Assembly: GCA_949316495.1 (NCBI GenBank)
Contig: OX439011.1
Span: 23,843,995-23,907,994 of the forward strand
From: Amphiduros pacificus
Lineage: Eukaryota > Annelida > Polychaeta > Phyllodocida > Hesionidae
DNA length: 64,000 nt
Direction: 5' to 3'
Shown here in pieces: positions 62,458 to 64,000 of the stretch (the stretch's first letter is position 1; each line of letters opens with the position of its first letter). The notes below the pieces were generated by a model. That model saw only the letters and a program-made list of their open reading frames with translations, ran no database searches and was not told the DNA's origin. A program made the translations under genes and the position numbers.

Positions 62458-62883
62458 TATGACCCCCCAGTCAAGGCAAGATATGACCTCACAGTCAAGG
62501 CAGGATATGACCTCCCAGTCAAGGCAGGATATGACCTCACAGTCAAGGCAAGATATGACCTCCCAGTCAAGGCAGGACATAACCTCACAGTCAAGGCAGG
62601 ACATAACCTCACAGTCAAGGCAGGATATGACCTCCCAGTCAAGGCAGGATATGACCTCCCAGTCAAGGCAGGACATAACCTCACAGTCAAGGCAGGACAT
62701 AACCTCACAGTCAAGGCAGGATATGACCTCACAGTCAAGGCAGGATATGACCTCCCAGTCAAGGCAGGATATGACCTCCCAGTCAAGGCAGGATATGACC
62801 TCACAGTCAAGGCAGGGTATGACCTCACAGTCAAGGCAAGATATGACCTCACAGTCAAGGCAAAATATGACCTCACAGTCATG
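62458..62883. repeat. 24-bp minisatellite, about 18 units
   Basis: Unit GATATGACCTCACAGTCAAG plus GCAG. Because 24 is a multiple of 3 and the unit has no stop in three frames, long open frames appear on both strands; these are repeat artefacts. Confidence 0.95.
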
Positions 62884-63262
62884 ATATGGACATGATTAAA
62901 TGCATGGCCTTAACATTAAATATTAAAGATGCTGTTATAAAGGTATCTAGCAGGAAGAAAAGTAGAGATATTAACAAATTTTAAAAATATATAAAACAAA
63001 ATATTAACAAATTAATAAAAATAAACAATGCAAAGTAAAATTACAACATCAATAGATTTAACCCAATAATTATAATCTTACAATATTTATATTTAGAACT
63101 TTTAAGCTTATGTGTTTAAATTACAATCAAAATTAAACAGCAATCAGAGATTGCTAGATGTCCCACCATGTTTAGAACATAATGTGTAAAACGGGTCATC
63201 ATATTGAATAATACTGCATTAATTTTATCATTCTTCTGCAAATATTGTCCTTTGTCAATAAT

Positions 63263-63291
63263 AGGCTGCCATTATTTTATAATGGCAGCCT
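63263..63291. repeat. Perfect 12-bp-arm hairpin
   Basis: AGGCTGCCATTA, a 5-base TTTTA loop, and TAATGGCAGCCT. It may be the core of a miniature inverted element or a structured RNA. Confidence 0.6.
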
Positions 63292-63367
63292 AAAACCAAA
63301 TGATGCAACGCGTCAGCCATTGCCACCATTGCAGAAACCAGAAGAGTAAATAAGTGGTAATCTTAAA

Positions 63368-63571
63368 ATGGCGAACCGTTGTTTAAGCATGACTTTTCAG
63401 CTGGAATATCTTCATTGTTTGAAAATGTACATCATTGAAAGTAATACTAAATGCATAAAACTTTATACACGCAGAAGGCACAGTAGATGTGGTATGTACG
63501 CTTTGTTTTGTAAGGAGAACTCTGATATGGGCCAAACAAAATGTGAACAAGTTGAAGCAGTATACATGTAG
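63368..63571 (+). other. Short open frame with a good start context, unsupported
   Basis: ATG with context AAAATGG opens 67 codons (MANRCLSMTF...EQVEAVYM). No motif, no splice partner and no composition signal; may be chance. Confidence 0.15.
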
Positions 63572-63934
63572 AATATGTTAACAAGAAAGAGCGTCTGTGC
63601 CATGTTGATTGCTTGGTAGAAAGTAATATGTCTCACCTTCCGGTGGGACATAATTAGAAAATAGAGACATTTTTTTAGACAAAATAGAGACACTTATTGT
63701 TGTATAGATGGGCATGGCAAAATAGAAGATCAGTATTGCAGAAGAGTTAAAGAGAGTCTGTAGTGATGCAGTTGAACTTTGAATTAATTATGAGCTTTAG
63801 AAATTGATTCCACGTAATTTAAGGGCCTTTTCTGAACTTTTTTGACTCCAAGGATTTTTAAAAAATCAGCCATATGAGCTTGACAGAGCATATTGTCTCT
63901 TATAAATCACTTTTCTTTCTATTCATTCTTTCTG

Positions 63935-64000
63935 CATATGCCACGAGTGCCAACCAGACAAAAGTGGAGCGGCCAACATCACAAATCAAAATGCAAACAG
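63935..64000 (+). repeat. Dispersed repeat E, copy cut by the window edge
   Basis: AAAGTGGAGCGGCCAACATC followed by ACAAATCAAAATGCAAA matches the 3' end of the repeat at 29862-30012. Confidence 0.65.

Overview
The window is eukaryotic nuclear DNA from an invertebrate, most likely a mollusc (bivalve or gastropod). Genes are split by GT-AG introns and are sparse, and the DNA is AT-rich. Non-coding space is full of tRNA-derived SINEs, short inverted-repeat elements, (TA)n runs and minisatellites, including the TGACCT-rich and GACAGACGGACAG-type repeats common in molluscan genomes. The species cannot be read from the sequence.

Five protein genes can be supported by splice-site and protein-motif logic. 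(1) + strand, 991-4800: the 3' part (seven exons) of a choline/ethanolamine-kinase-like gene. (2) + strand, 7514-11507: a complete six-exon, zinc-dependent medium-chain alcohol dehydrogenase of 385 aa with a TATA box and GATA-type motifs upstream. (3) + strand, 16492-25902: a complete six-exon calcyphosin-like EF-hand protein of 358 aa. (4) - strand, 39788 down to at least 33483: a second choline/ethanolamine-kinase-like gene whose internal exons match gene 1 in length and phase; its last exon was not found. (5) - strand, 57726 down to 50586: the pore-domain half of a pentameric ligand-gated ion channel with an unusually short M3-M4 loop; its ligand-binding exons were not found. A sixth, unrecognised reading frame at 28823-29857 (+) has fifteen 13-residue repeats and a unique 149-residue tail and may be a real gene. 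Weaker exon candidates are listed with low confidence.

The rest is repeat-derived. Main items: a SINE family with a tRNA-like head and AAAC-rich tail (at least eight copies); a 68-bp tandem satellite carrying a Pol III B-box (18427-19548) and a shorter array of it next to an intact tRNA-like head (32803-33170); a 760-bp inverted-repeat element (21969-22728) inserted in another repeat, with a 6-bp target duplication and an empty-site copy at 16.1 kb; two near-identical 0.42-kb elements in opposite orientation, each inside (TA)n; and many minisatellites with units from 12 to 72 bp.

The most unusual signal is that intronic tandem arrays are built from the edges of real exons. In gene 3 ten 72-bp copies of the acceptor plus the first half of exon 4 lie immediately upstream of exon 4. 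In gene 5 the acceptor of one exon and the 3' end of another are also duplicated in the neighbouring introns. The genes do not form an obvious pathway. The two kinases are paralogs; otherwise the neighbourhood looks like an ordinary invertebrate gene cluster with heavy minisatellite turnover.
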